Assembly: GCA_028683855.1 (NCBI GenBank)
Contig: JAQUHA010000015.1
Span: 31,250-95,249, forward strand
Source: Desulfuromonadaceae bacterium
GTDB lineage: Bacteria > Desulfobacterota > Desulfuromonadia > Geobacterales > Pseudopelobacteraceae
Direction: 5' to 3'
DNA: 64,000 bases
Notes under the pieces: model-generated
Seen by the model: the letters and a program-made list of their open reading frames with translations, nothing else
The model's database searches: none
What the model was told of the DNA's origin: nothing
Position numbers and translations under genes: made by a program
Shown here: one piece after another, positions 39,365-48,742 of the stretch
Position numbering within the stretch: the stretch's first letter is position 1
How the letters are laid out: each line of letters begins with the position of its first letter

Positions 39365-40630
39365 ATGATTATTATGGCTCTGAACTGCGGAAGTTCATCG
39401 GTAAAATATCAGCTTTTTGATTGGCACAAAATGGAGGTTGTTGCCAAAGGCATGGTAGAACGGGTTATTATCGGCGGATCATTCATCATGCACGAAATTC
39501 CGGGTCAGGAAAATTATCATCACGAGCTGGATTGTGCAAACCATAAAGAGGCTATAGATCTCGTCATAAAAACCGTAACAGACCCGGTTCACGGAGTGCT
39601 AAAAAGCGTTAAGGAAATATCTGCAGTTGGTCATAGAGTTGTTCATGGAGGAGAAAAATTCACCTGCTCAGTTATGATCGACGAAAGGGTTCTTGATGCC
39701 GTAAAAGAAGTTCAGCACCTGGCTCCACTTCATAATCCACCTAATATTGAAGGGATCGAAGCTGCGAAGGCACTAATGCCGACTGTTCCTCACATCGCTA
39801 TATTTGACACAGCATTTCATCAAACAATGCCTGAAGAGGCTTACATATATCCACTCCCTTACGAATGGTATAAACAGCACCAGGTACGCCGTTACGGTTT
39901 TCATGGAACCTCTCACCTTTATGTTTCAAAACGTGCTGCTGTTCTGCTTAACAAAAGTGCCAAAGACATCAATATAGTAACTATGCATATTGGGAATGGA
40001 GTTTCACACTGCGCTATTAAAAACGGGGTATCAGTGGATACAAGTATGGGACTTACTCCACTTGAAGGTGCTGTAATGGGAACACGCTGTGGCGATATTG
40101 ATCCTGCTATACCGGCATTCATGATGCAGAAGAACAATCTGTCAGCCAAGGAGATAGATAGTATACTTAATAAGAAAAGTGGCGTAATTGGAATTACTGG
40201 ACGCTTTACGGATAGACGTGATGTCATAGAACATGCCAACGGAGGCGACAAACGTTGTCAGTTATCACTTGATATTGAGGCATATCGACTCAAAAAATAT
40301 ATCGGTTCCTACATGGCAGTCATAGGCAAACTGGATGCTGTTGTTTTTACGGCGGGTGTTGGAGAAATGGGGGCGGTTATCAGGGAAAAAGCAATAGAAG
40401 GGCTTGACCATATTGGAATAATCCTTGATAAAGAACGCAACAAAAATGCGATGACAAGAAAGCGCGAATCACTCATTACTACAGATGATTCACCGATAAA
40501 GGTATATGTCATTCCAACCGATGAAGAGCTCGTATTCACAGAAGATGTTGTAGGAATACTTAACGGAACATACACTGACCATATGCATTTTGAGTATTCA
40601 TTTGCAAAAAAGGATTTTGTTAGAAAATAG
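39365..40630 (+). CDS. ackA: Acetate kinase
   Basis: Interconverts acetate + ATP and acetyl phosphate + ADP, the entry point of acetate in Geobacter-type metabolism. 421 residues with LNCGSSSVKYQLF, GHRVVHGG, FDTAFHQTMP, YGFHGTSHLYVS, MHIGNGVS and the closing FTAGVGE, all acetate/butyrate kinase signatures. No phosphotransacetylase gene is adjacent, although the two are commonly paired; here ackA stands alone with its own promoter and hairpin terminator. Confidence 0.95.
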   Translation: MIIMALNCGSSSVKYQLFDWHKMEVVAKGMVERVIIGGSFIMHEIPGQENYHHELDCANHKEAIDLVIKTVTDPVHGVLKSVKEISAVGHRVVHGGEKFTCSVMIDERVLDAVKEVQHLAPLHNPPNIEGIEAAKALMPTVPHIAIFDTAFHQTMPEEAYIYPLPYEWYKQHQVRRYGFHGTSHLYVSKRAAVLLNKSAKDINIVTMHIGNGVSHCAIKNGVSVDTSMGLTPLEGAVMGTRCGDIDPAIPAFMMQKNNLSAKEIDSILNKKSGVIGITGRFTDRRDVIEHANGGDKRCQLSLDIEAYRLKKYIGSYMAVIGKLDAVVFTAGVGEMGAVIREKAIEGLDHIGIILDKERNKNAMTRKRESLITTDDSPIKVYVIPTDEELVFTEDVVGILNGTYTDHMHFEYSFAKKDFVRK

Positions 40631-40663
40631 CAGGAATAACATTACGTGCAATATTACCAAATT

Positions 40664-40689
40664 GAAAGGTCGGTATTCACCGACCTTTC
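40664..40689. terminator. Hairpin between ackA and truD
   Basis: GAAAGGTCGGT, four-base loop, and its perfect complement, between convergent ends. The T-run is weak on both sides; a bidirectional terminator is the likely role. Confidence 0.65.
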
Positions 40690-40709
40690 AGCGTTATAAC
40701 ACTTGTTAT

Positions 40710-41933
40710 TCAGAATTCCTTTGTTATCTCTCTCACCAGCGAAGTGGCATAACTCCCCCTGGGTAAAACAAACCTCAGATTGAGCCTGTCATCTTCCAGA
40801 TCATAAGTCAACTCAGTGACCGGCACTCGCAGCACCCTCCGTTCGCCCTCCATCCGCAATCCACCTGGCATATCGAACATCGAGAGTTCCAAACCAGAAC
40901 TGCGTAGAATTTCAGACTCTACGCCCCAAACATCACCTTCGGGACACTTCATTTTGCATCCGAACATAGGTCCACTTGCAGAGATCTCAAAGTCATCAGC
41001 CCTACCCTGCTCTGTTTCAGCACTGCCGACCATAAAACATGAGCCATTAATATGTTTGACAGCCAAATCCCCATCCAAAAGCACGTCTAAATTCTGAATT
41101 CTCATGGCTACCGCTTTATCAAATAAAAAAGACTGAGTTGCTGATAAATACAACTTTTTTAAACGGGGATGAATACTTGAAAAGGCTTTTTCGTACTCTT
41201 CAGGCTTAGCAATCAAGCGTTTCAAAACATCACGCTCACTACGACAATAAGGTGGAAACTGATGTAGTGCCCCCGCTAAATCACCCTTTCTGTATAGCAG
41301 GATAGCCGCTGCCCACTCTTCATCTGTAATCTCTGCCTCTTCTCCGATCAGTAAATCAGTTGCAAGCTGCCAATTTCGCTGTAACATTGCCATACCCAAC
41401 AGATGCGAATCGCCTCTTAAGCCATAGCGTTGATAACCAAAAAAATTTGGTACACCACGTTTTTCCAGAGTCTCCAAAACTTTCGGAACAGACTGAACTG
41501 CAGACTCGGAAACACCCCTAATCGCTATATTGAAACGGTTCCCTTTAAGATGCCCAAGTTTGAGCTTGTTTGAGTGAAGTTCAGCTGAGAGAATGGAGAC
41601 AGAGTCGAGCTTCAATGAGAGCGCCTTCTCAGGCTTCACCCCCTGAACAGAGATAGTCTGACGGGTAATACCCGCAGCATCCTTCATACCGGCGTACCCG
41701 ACATTACGCTCCTGAATCTTTAACCCGGCTGCAACTCTGCGAATTGCCTCCAAAGTGGTAATTCCTCGTTTCTCAATTGCAAGATAGCAGTGTTCACCGG
41801 AACCGGATGGAGTGTATGAGGGGATTTCCTCAACAATAAAATCCTCAGGATAGGATTTAAGAACACCCCCAACACCATCAACTTCAGAAGTAAGGTATGG
41901 GTTAAAGAATAGTGCTGATTTTTTATACATCAA
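40710..41933 (-). CDS. truD: tRNA pseudouridine(13) synthase TruD
   Basis: Isomerises U13 of tRNA-Glu. 407 residues; the catalytic Asp is D85 in GMKDAAGITRQ, followed by GNRFNIAIRG and the TruD signature NFFGYQRYGLRG. The TRUD insertion domain lies in the middle. It begins directly after the trmL stop codon in a two-gene leftward unit. Confidence 0.93.
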   Translation of the reverse strand: MMYKKSALFFNPYLTSEVDGVGGVLKSYPEDFIVEEIPSYTPSGSGEHCYLAIEKRGITTLEAIRRVAAGLKIQERNVGYAGMKDAAGITRQTISVQGVKPEKALSLKLDSVSILSAELHSNKLKLGHLKGNRFNIAIRGVSESAVQSVPKVLETLEKRGVPNFFGYQRYGLRGDSHLLGMAMLQRNWQLATDLLIGEEAEITDEEWAAAILLYRKGDLAGALHQFPPYCRSERDVLKRLIAKPEEYEKAFSSIHPRLKKLYLSATQSFLFDKAVAMRIQNLDVLLDGDLAVKHINGSCFMVGSAETEQGRADDFEISASGPMFGCKMKCPEGDVWGVESEILRSSGLELSMFDMPGGLRMEGERRVLRVPVTELTYDLEDDRLNLRFVLPRGSYATSLVREITKEF

Positions 41934-42413
41934 TTAAATCCCTCCGCTCTGACGCAAAGCCTCATAAAGAACAATTCCGGCAGAAGTTGAAAGATTGAGA
42001 CTTCTCACCTTCTCTGAAGGCATAGGGATAGTAAAGGAGGTTTCCATGTTTTCTTTAAGAAGTTCTTCCGGCAACCCTTTGGTCTCCTTACCGAAAACAA
42101 TAAAATCCCCCGCTTTGAATCCTGCGTTCAGATAACTTTTTTCTACTTTAGTACTAAGAAAAAAGAATCGCCCCTCCGGAGCAGCTGCCTGCAATGTTTG
42201 GAAATCCGGCCAGATTTTGAGAGTAACAAATTCCCAGTAATCAAGTCCGGCACGCTTGAGATAGCGGTCATCAAGGGAAAAACCGAGTTTGCCGACCAGA
42301 TGCAGAACTGTGCCGGTAGCCGCGCATAACCGTGCTATATTACCTGTGTTTGGTGGAATTTCCGGTTCAATAAGAACTATATTAAGTGGTTTCATAGTAT
42401 GAATGTATACCAT
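41934..42413 (-). CDS. trmL: tRNA (cytidine(34)-2'-O)-methyltransferase TrmL
   Basis: SPOUT-class enzyme methylating the wobble ribose of tRNA-Leu. About 159 residues: LIEPEIPPNTGNIARLCAAT, then FGKETKGLPEELL and the knot motif VRSLNLSTSAGIVLYEALRQ. The start MVYIHTMKPLN was chosen for an AGGTGA site five bases upstream; a shorter start at MKPLNIV is possible. Confidence 0.92.
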   Translation of the reverse strand: MVYIHTMKPLNIVLIEPEIPPNTGNIARLCAATGTVLHLVGKLGFSLDDRYLKRAGLDYWEFVTLKIWPDFQTLQAAAPEGRFFFLSTKVEKSYLNAGFKAGDFIVFGKETKGLPEELLKENMETSFTIPMPSEKVRSLNLSTSAGIVLYEALRQSGGI

Positions 42414-42494
42414 TATTATCACCTGCCATGCTTGCATTTTTTTTACTCTGGTACTATTGTAGCATCATAAATTTATGGAATCTGGAGATATATA

Positions 42495-44120
42495 ATGAAG
42501 ATTATAGTTACAGACGAAGTCTCACCGGATGGGTTGGCATTATTGACACAAGAGCCACGAATCGAGCTCGATGTAAGGCTAGGGCTTAAAAATGAGGAGC
42601 TATATGACATTATTGGCAATTACGATGTAATCATAACAAGAAGCGGCACTACTGTGGACAAACCTCTTCTGGATGCTGCAACTCGACTCAAAATGGTTGC
42701 CCGTGCCGGTGTCGGTATTGATAATGTCGATGTTGACTATGCAAGTTCAAAAGGGGTTATTGTCGTTAACGCTCCTTACGGAAACACTAATAGTGCTGCA
42801 GAACACACAATGGCTCTTCTTCTCTCTTTTTGCCGCAACATACCAAAAGCAAACAACAGTCTTAAAAATGGGGAGTGGAAACGGGCACCATTCACCGGTA
42901 TTGAACTGAAAGGTAAGACTGCCGGAGTCATCGGTCTTGGTAAAGTTGGTGGCAGAGTAGCGACTCGTCTGAAAGCCTTTGAGTGTGATGTGCTCGCCTG
43001 TGACCCTTATATTGCAGTCAAACGAGCTAACGACCTAGGCATCAAGCTTGTCTCACACGACGAAATATATAAGAATTGTGATATAATAACGGTTCATACT
43101 CCGTTGACCGACGAAACTCGTGACATGATTGGTGCTCGCGAATTCGGTCTCATGAAAACAGGCGTAATCGTTCTTGATGTTGCGCGGGGCGGTATTATTA
43201 ACGAGGAGGAATGGCTCAAAAATCTGAACTCCGGAAAAATAACCGGGGGCGCCTGTGATGTCTGGAGCAAAGAACCGCCTGATACCAATACACTTAAAGA
43301 ACTGATTGCACATGATCACCTTGTTGTTACTCCACACCTTGGTGCAAATACGTTTGAGGCACAGGTTAATGTTGCAATAGACGTGTCAAAGGAGATTATA
43401 AACTACCTCGATGACAAACCACTTGAAAATGCTCTTAACATTCCAAGATTTGACATGGCTCTAATGGATCAGATGCGACCATTTCTTAATCTTATGAGTG
43501 TAATATGTGACTTTGGCATTCAACTTATGGATGTAAACCTCGAAAAAATCACCTTCGGCTTCAGCGGTGCAATCGCACATTATGACTGTTCACCATTGGC
43601 TGTCTGCGGATTATCCGGCATACTGAACAACAGACTCGATCAGGATGTTAATATGGTAAACGCAAGCTTGATTGCAGAACAGATGGGAATAGTTGTAGAT
43701 GAATCAAAATCTACGCAATCAGACGCTTTCTCTAATGTGATTACTCTGATTCTTGAGGGACAGGGGAAACGCAGACTTGTTTCAGGAACACTTTTCGACG
43801 GACAACCACGTATCGTACAGCTTCGTGACTATTCCATGGATTTCACTCCTGATGAACATATGCTGCTTCTGAACTATCAGGATCGTCCCGGTATGATCGG
43901 CAAAATAGGTACAATAATGGGGGAACATGACATAAATATTGCCTCCATGAATCTTGGACGAAGTGAGAAAAAAGGTGAAGCCATGGTTATACTCTCACTT
44001 GATTCACCAGTTCCAGCGGCGGTTCTCGATGAATTACAGAAAGCAACAGAAGCGTCATTCATAAGAGCCCTTAAGATGAGAAGCGGGGTATGTTCACGTA
44101 ATTGCGGCTGCGGAGTATAA
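42495..44120 (+). CDS. serA: D-3-phosphoglycerate dehydrogenase SerA
   Basis: First step of serine synthesis. 541 residues in the long form: substrate and NAD domains (1-310, with GVIGLGKVGGRVATRLKAF, ARGGIINEEEW and HLGANTFEAQ), an allosteric substrate-binding domain and a C-terminal ACT domain (about 465-530) that senses serine. The tail ends CSRNCGCGV, a Cys-rich ending seen in Geobacter relatives and of unknown purpose. GGAG lies eight bases before the ATG. Confidence 0.95.
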   Translation: MKIIVTDEVSPDGLALLTQEPRIELDVRLGLKNEELYDIIGNYDVIITRSGTTVDKPLLDAATRLKMVARAGVGIDNVDVDYASSKGVIVVNAPYGNTNSAAEHTMALLLSFCRNIPKANNSLKNGEWKRAPFTGIELKGKTAGVIGLGKVGGRVATRLKAFECDVLACDPYIAVKRANDLGIKLVSHDEIYKNCDIITVHTPLTDETRDMIGAREFGLMKTGVIVLDVARGGIINEEEWLKNLNSGKITGGACDVWSKEPPDTNTLKELIAHDHLVVTPHLGANTFEAQVNVAIDVSKEIINYLDDKPLENALNIPRFDMALMDQMRPFLNLMSVICDFGIQLMDVNLEKITFGFSGAIAHYDCSPLAVCGLSGILNNRLDQDVNMVNASLIAEQMGIVVDESKSTQSDAFSNVITLILEGQGKRRLVSGTLFDGQPRIVQLRDYSMDFTPDEHMLLLNYQDRPGMIGKIGTIMGEHDINIASMNLGRSEKKGEAMVILSLDSPVPAAVLDELQKATEASFIRALKMRSGVCSRNCGCGV

Positions 44121-44129
44121 ATCAGACTT

Positions 44130-44912
44130 ATGCAATTTCCTCACATCGACCCGGTTTTCTTAAGCATCGGCCCGCTCCAGTTCCGCTGGTACGGGCTTAT
44201 GTACGTCTTATCTTTTATTTTCACCTACTTTATTATTCGTTCCGAATCGTTACGAAAAGAACTGCCACTTACAAAAGATGACGTAGCGGATCTTGTATTC
44301 TATGGAGCCATGGGTGTTGTTCTTGGTGGACGATTAGGCTACATTCTATTCTACAATCTCACTTTCTACATAAACAACCCACTTAAACTTTTTGCCGTAT
44401 GGGAAGGCGGTATGTCTTTCCATGGGGGTTTTCTGGGGGTTGTTGTAGCTTTTCTAATTTATGCGAAACGCAAAAACATTAGTTTTTTTACCATAATAGA
44501 CATTGCTGCGCTCTGCGCACCTGTCGGTCTGGGGTTTGGCAGGATCGGTAATTTCATAAACGGTGAGTTATATGGTCGTGCGACAGACTTACCGTGGGGT
44601 ATAATATTTCCAGGCAGTGATGGTTTACCACGGCATCCGTCTCAACTATATGAAGCTTTTCTGGAAGGACTCACTCTTTTTATTGCTGTACGTTTTATGT
44701 CACGAAAAACTGACCTGACAGGGGTTGCAGCCTGGACGTTCTGTGCCGGCTATGGTCTGTTCCGCTTTACTGTTGAGTTTTTTCGTCAACCGGATGCTCA
44801 AATCGGCTTCTTATTCGGCGGAATATCGATGGGCCAGATACTCAGCCTGCCAATGTTTATGGCAGGAATCTCCATGGTAGTATTTCTAATAAACAGAAAA
44901 TCCAAATCTTAG
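44130..44912 (+). CDS. lgt: Prolipoprotein diacylglyceryl transferase Lgt
   Basis: Inner-membrane enzyme adding diacylglycerol to the lipobox Cys of pre-lipoproteins. 260 residues, seven hydrophobic segments, starting FPHIDPVFLSIGPLQFRWYG, with LGGRLGYILFYN, WEGGMSFHGGFLG and the signature GRIGNFINGELYGR. It follows serA by nine bases, so cotranscription is likely. Substrates in this window include the LysM and DUF4403 lipoproteins. Confidence 0.95.
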   Translation: MQFPHIDPVFLSIGPLQFRWYGLMYVLSFIFTYFIIRSESLRKELPLTKDDVADLVFYGAMGVVLGGRLGYILFYNLTFYINNPLKLFAVWEGGMSFHGGFLGVVVAFLIYAKRKNISFFTIIDIAALCAPVGLGFGRIGNFINGELYGRATDLPWGIIFPGSDGLPRHPSQLYEAFLEGLTLFIAVRFMSRKTDLTGVAAWTFCAGYGLFRFTVEFFRQPDAQIGFLFGGISMGQILSLPMFMAGISMVVFLINRKSKS

Positions 44913-44958
44913 CCAACGTTTTAGCTGCAATTTATCTTGCTCTACCCCGTATTCATGG

Positions 44959-44986
44959 TTGCTTAAGACCTTATTTAAGTTATACT
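44959..44986 (+). promoter_or_regulatory. Sigma-70 promoter for the ferritin gene
   Basis: TTGCTT, 16 bases, TATACT, with an inverted CTTAA/TTAAG pair in the spacer. The start would lie about 20 bases before the ribosome binding site CCGGAGG. Confidence 0.55.
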
Positions 44987-45015
44987 GAAACAAAATAACC
45001 TCCGGAGGCGTAAAA

Positions 45016-45537
45016 ATGATCAGTAAAAAAATGTCCGATTCACTTAACACGCACATGAACCTGGAACTTTTCTCAGCTCATCTCTATCTTGTAATGTCAT
45101 CCTGCGCCAATGACCTTGGACTAAAAGGAGCAGCTAACTGGTTTTTTGTCCAGTATCGTGAAGAGATGGTACATTTTATGAAATTTTACACTTATCTAAC
45201 CGATCAAGGCGTTGTTATATCCCTACCTGCCAATAAGGCGATACCAAACAAATACAAATCATTACTTGAAATGATGCAAAAGACTTTAGCTCACGAAAAT
45301 CTGATTACCTCTTGTATAAATAATCTGAGCGAACAGGCTGTTCAAGAGAAAGATCACGCAACACAGATATTCCTCCAATGGTTTGTTACCGAACAGATTG
45401 AAGAGGAGAATAACGATAGGGATCTTATCGCAAAACTTAAAATTGTAGGTGATAATGGACACGGGATTTTAATGATCGACAGCGAAATGGCTCAACGCAC
45501 TTTTGTACCTCTTGCCGGTTCACCGCTCGCGGTATAG
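45016..45537 (+). CDS. Ferritin (non-heme iron storage protein)
   Basis: A 173-residue four-helix ferritin of the bacterial FtnA type. Ferroxidase ligands are visible in LNTHMNLELFSAHLYL, YREEMVHFMKFYTYL and VTEQIEEENNDRDL. Stores iron in a 24-mer and limits iron-driven oxidative damage. Length is standard and a strong GGAGG site precedes the ATG. A DUF1450 gene follows three bases later. Confidence 0.93.
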   Translation: MISKKMSDSLNTHMNLELFSAHLYLVMSSCANDLGLKGAANWFFVQYREEMVHFMKFYTYLTDQGVVISLPANKAIPNKYKSLLEMMQKTLAHENLITSCINNLSEQAVQEKDHATQIFLQWFVTEQIEEENNDRDLIAKLKIVGDNGHGILMIDSEMAQRTFVPLAGSPLAV

Positions 45538-45540
45538 CCA

Positions 45541-45780
45541 ATGACAACCAAAATTAGTTTTTGTGAACACAACAAAGGTAAGGGGAAAATTCTCAGAAGA
45601 TTACAGGAGGAATTTCCAGATCTGAATATAAAGGTAAAAAGCTGTGTTAAGCAGTGTAGTGTTTGCAGAGATCAACCAGTAGCAGTTGTAGATAAGATTA
45701 AAGTTACCAGCAGAGAATGGGATGAACTGTACGATAAAATTGTCGGGATGATTGGTAAAAATTCAGTTATTGAAAAGTAA
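45541..45780 (+). CDS. DUF1450 small cysteine protein
   Basis: A 79-residue protein of the DUF1450 (YuzB-like) family, whose members resemble thin thioredoxin-fold ferredoxins. It carries CEHNKGKGK at the N-terminus and VKSCVKQCSVCRDQPVAVV in the centre, with four Cys in all that could bind metal or cluster. It is probably cotranscribed with the ferritin gene, which suggests an iron-related role, but no function is known. Confidence 0.75.
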   Translation: MTTKISFCEHNKGKGKILRRLQEEFPDLNIKVKSCVKQCSVCRDQPVAVVDKIKVTSREWDELYDKIVGMIGKNSVIEK

Positions 45781-45784
45781 GTTA

Positions 45785-45816
45785 AACCGGGTCTGAAAAG
45801 ACCCGGTTATTTTTTA
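45785..45816 (+). terminator. Rho-independent terminator after the ferritin operon
   Basis: AACCGGGTCT, GAAA loop, AGACCCGGTT, then ATTTTTT: a textbook hairpin starting five bases past the stop. Confidence 0.93.
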
Positions 45817-45857
45817 GAATTTTACTCACACTACTTACACTGTTTGAAAAGATTGTA

Positions 45858-47219
45858 TTATTTAAAAAAGACTGTCGACTCCCCTTCAGAATAAACCTGG
45901 ATCATAATTTTATCTTTCTGAACTATCACATCATTAAAATTCAATTTTTTAATATCACATCGCAAAAATATATTATCCTTTAGCTGTATTTCAGACAAAG
46001 ATTTTGCAGCCATTTCTCGAGTCTGCTCCAACTGAGCTGTCAAATTCATATTCAGCTTTTCTTGAATTACACCCTTAATTGTACTGTGAAGAAGCCAGTC
46101 GGCTGACTTTATGAGAATATCTTCCGTCTGCAGATCAAAGTCTACGTCCTCTATAGAAAAAATATTTGTTTCAGCATTAAACTTTGGGGTCGCTGTCAAA
46201 TAGAAAATACCTTTAAAATCACCCACAGTTTCCAGTTTTACTACTATTTTTTCACCGTTACCATAAAGATCGAAATTCTTGATTGTTATACTCTTTCCAT
46301 CAGAATCAAACTTTTTATTAAGAAGCAAAGGGAGAGCAATAGCACGCAAATCTGTATAAAAAAGGTTAGTATTCAAAGCAATACGGAATCTTTTATCAAA
46401 TTTATTTACTATCTTGAGTCTAGGCAGAGGTTCTATTTGAGGCTTAGCTGGTTCAGGACCGACAACCATTTCGGCGTAAGTATCTATACCTACACTAAGT
46501 TTAACTCTGTTGTTTTCTGTATAAAGCGGAAATAGCATTAATTCATAAGGAGTTAACTGTAGCCAGACATTATAGTTAGCGTCAAGAAGGAGAGGTTGCT
46601 GGGCAGTCGTCCAGATTTTTGTTATCTGCGTCTTAAGAGGTACGAGTTCATTGATTTTTTGTGCAATTAAATTTGACACTAATTTCTGAACCGGTTGGCT
46701 GATGCTCTCAACAATTTTACGAGGTTTGAATTTTATCGGGCCTACACCAACCTCTTCGGCAAGAAGATCAGAGACCCCTTGGTAGTAGAGCTCTAACTGA
46801 AAACGCCAGTCGGGAGTCACAGTAGCCGCAGCTTTAAATTTAAGTTTAAGTGGGATCGGAGTCATCTCGTACATACTATAGCTCAATGAGATAACAATAG
46901 GTATGGTTAGATATATGTAATTGTCCGAAGCAGTCACAGCAATTGAACCATTTCGCCTTACCTCTGCCATTACACCACCGATCGAGGTAGCTCCTCTATA
47001 CAACTCCTTACGCACTGACAAATTCAGAACTGTCGATAACTCCTCCGATGAAGCTTCAATCGGTATATTTATTGTCGACTTCTCCTTTTTAAGCAATGTT
47101 TTAAAAGCCTCTTCCTTCGGGCGTTCAGCATCTAATGGCTTTAAACCGGAACAAGCTGAGAGTAATAATAGAACAATCAGTAATATTATTAATGATTTTA
47201 TAAATTTAAGCGAATTCAT
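45858..47219 (-). CDS. DUF4403-family lipoprotein
   Basis: A 453-residue protein with a lipoprotein signal peptide: a hydrophobic stretch followed by LLSACSG, where the Cys at about residue 23 is the lipidation site. The mature part, mostly beta-strands, matches DUF4403 (INIPIEASSEELSTVLNLSV near the start and repeated domains later), a fold related to lipid-binding tubular (BPI/SMP-like) proteins. It is probably periplasmic or outer-membrane attached. No pathway is implied by its neighbours. Confidence 0.75.
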   Translation of the reverse strand: MNSLKFIKSLIILLIVLLLLSACSGLKPLDAERPKEEAFKTLLKKEKSTINIPIEASSEELSTVLNLSVRKELYRGATSIGGVMAEVRRNGSIAVTASDNYIYLTIPIVISLSYSMYEMTPIPLKLKFKAAATVTPDWRFQLELYYQGVSDLLAEEVGVGPIKFKPRKIVESISQPVQKLVSNLIAQKINELVPLKTQITKIWTTAQQPLLLDANYNVWLQLTPYELMLFPLYTENNRVKLSVGIDTYAEMVVGPEPAKPQIEPLPRLKIVNKFDKRFRIALNTNLFYTDLRAIALPLLLNKKFDSDGKSITIKNFDLYGNGEKIVVKLETVGDFKGIFYLTATPKFNAETNIFSIEDVDFDLQTEDILIKSADWLLHSTIKGVIQEKLNMNLTAQLEQTREMAAKSLSEIQLKDNIFLRCDIKKLNFNDVIVQKDKIMIQVYSEGESTVFFK

Positions 47220-47252
47220 TGAAACTCCGGTTATGTTATGATTTTTACCTAT

Positions 47253-47687
47253 CTAAAAACTTATATCCAGCCCAATACCAAATAACTGCGGGGGTGAAGC
47301 GTTATCACCCTGAGGCAATTCGGGTGAAAGAGATAAATATCTGTAATCCAACTTAAGTGTAAGGCTAGAACCAAGAAAATACTTAAAACCAAACTCAGCT
47401 GCTAAACCGGTTTTAAGGTTTGTAATATCTCCATTTTTTGAATTGGAATGGTAAGTATACGCTAAGCCGGTACCTATATACGGCATAAAGTCTTTGTTTA
47501 CTACAAATCCATACTTTGCAGTTACTGCTCCTGGTGCAGAAACATCAGTATCAGAAGTAGTAATAATTAAGTCATTTGTTCCCAGAGAAAACCTGCCGTA
47601 AAGCCCCTCGGCGGAACATGGAGAAACACACAAGAGATACGCCATATAAACGATTAGAGATACAAAAAATATATTTGAGGTCTGCAT
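47253..47687 (-). CDS. Small outer-membrane beta-barrel protein
   Basis: About 144 residues: a signal peptide ending CVSPCSAEG, then strands typical of OmpA/Opa-like 8-strand barrels (GLYGRFSLG, KYGFVVNKDFMPYIGTGLAY, FGFKYFLGSSLTLKLDYRYL) and a terminal strand ending in Phe (GIGLDISF). The frame extends upstream into the RIO gene; the start MQTSNIFF was chosen because it begins the signal peptide, though its ribosome binding site is weak. The role is unknown. Confidence 0.7.
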   Translation of the reverse strand: MQTSNIFFVSLIVYMAYLLCVSPCSAEGLYGRFSLGTNDLIITTSDTDVSAPGAVTAKYGFVVNKDFMPYIGTGLAYTYHSNSKNGDITNLKTGLAAEFGFKYFLGSSLTLKLDYRYLSLSPELPQGDNASPPQLFGIGLDISF

Positions 47688-47700
47688 TACAGAGTTATGA

Positions 47701-48543
47701 TTATTGTGACATTCTTGCGAGGAATCTTTCGTGTAGAACTCTGGCATAGTCAATCTCCCGCATAACACCCATTACATCTGCCAGGTTATCACTCTGTTCA
47801 TACACCCCTGTTAATTCGCTACTTTTACTCAGCGAACCATTAGAATACAGCTTCCATATTTCTCTTCCGTAGTCAGTTGAAAGTAGTTCAGGCGCAAACC
47901 GCCCAAAATAAGAGGTAATATTCTGAACGTCACGCTCCAACATTCCACGAGCATTGTTATTGCCTGATGCATTAACAGCTTGCGGCAGGTCAATGATAAC
48001 CAGTCCGTTCTCACCTGCAAGCACATTATACTCTGAAAGATCACCATGGATAATTCCGACGCACAACATTTTTACAACCGACTCAATTAATTCATGAAAA
48101 TATTCACGCGCCCTTGAAGGGGTCAGGTGGAGATCGTTTAACCTTGGAGCAGGATTACCATTATCATCCGTAACAAACTCCATAAGCAATATTCCGTCCG
48201 AATATTCATACACAATTGGCACTCGCACACCGGCGTCAAGCAAAGTTCTAAGTGCAGTTACCTCGGAGTTTTTCCAAGCATCTTCAGTCTCTTTGCGCCC
48301 ATACTTACTATTCTTCTGCATCGCCCTTGCCTGACGACTGTTTCTCCCCTTACGCCCTTCCTGATATTGGGCAAACTGACTGAAACTACGTTTAGCTGAA
48401 TCTTTATAAACCTTTGCACAGCAAATCTCACCCTTTGACTGAACAACATATACATCAGCTTCCTTGCCACTCATCAATCTGGATAAAACTTCATCAACCA
48501 AACCATTTCTAACTAATATTTCAAAACAGTCCGGAGTTCTCAT
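47701..48543 (-). CDS. RIO1-family atypical serine kinase
   Basis: A 280-residue kinase. The N-lobe has MSGKEADVYVVQ and the lysine in CCAKVYKD, the catalytic loop is IIHGDLSEYNVL and the metal loop is IIDLPQAV, all characteristic of RIO1. In eukaryotes and archaea RIO proteins act in ribosome maturation; bacterial members are scattered and uncharacterised, with a suspected link to ribosomes or translation. It begins without a recognised partner gene; a membrane protein follows downstream. Confidence 0.88.
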   Translation of the reverse strand: MRTPDCFEILVRNGLVDEVLSRLMSGKEADVYVVQSKGEICCAKVYKDSAKRSFSQFAQYQEGRKGRNSRQARAMQKNSKYGRKETEDAWKNSEVTALRTLLDAGVRVPIVYEYSDGILLMEFVTDDNGNPAPRLNDLHLTPSRAREYFHELIESVVKMLCVGIIHGDLSEYNVLAGENGLVIIDLPQAVNASGNNNARGMLERDVQNITSYFGRFAPELLSTDYGREIWKLYSNGSLSKSSELTGVYEQSDNLADVMGVMREIDYARVLHERFLARMSQ

Positions 48544-48690
48544 ATTTGAACAACACCGGCAATTAGATTATTCAGTTTCGACATATCTGATTCCTTTACT
48601 TTCAAGTATTTAATTTTGAGGAGAAACAGATAAATGTATTAATCCTTTTAAAATCAATTTCTAACTATACACTAAATTTATTATAAACGC

Positions 48691-48722
48691 AAAAAGCCCG
48701 ATGAAAACTCATCGGGCTTTTT
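48691..48722 (-). terminator. Terminator of the icd-mdh-kor cluster
   Basis: A perfect 14-base stem (AAAAAGCCCGATGA and its complement, four-base loop). On the minus strand it ends in a T-run, 20 bases after the last kor gene; the A/T symmetry would also stop rightward transcription. Confidence 0.92.
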
Positions 48723-48742
48723 GATAAAGATCAAAGATCAAT

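Noticed and set aside
47701..47768. Longer N-terminus for the small outer-membrane protein
   Set aside because: The extra 27 residues overlap the RIO kinase gene and would put a hydrophilic tail ahead of an evident signal peptide.
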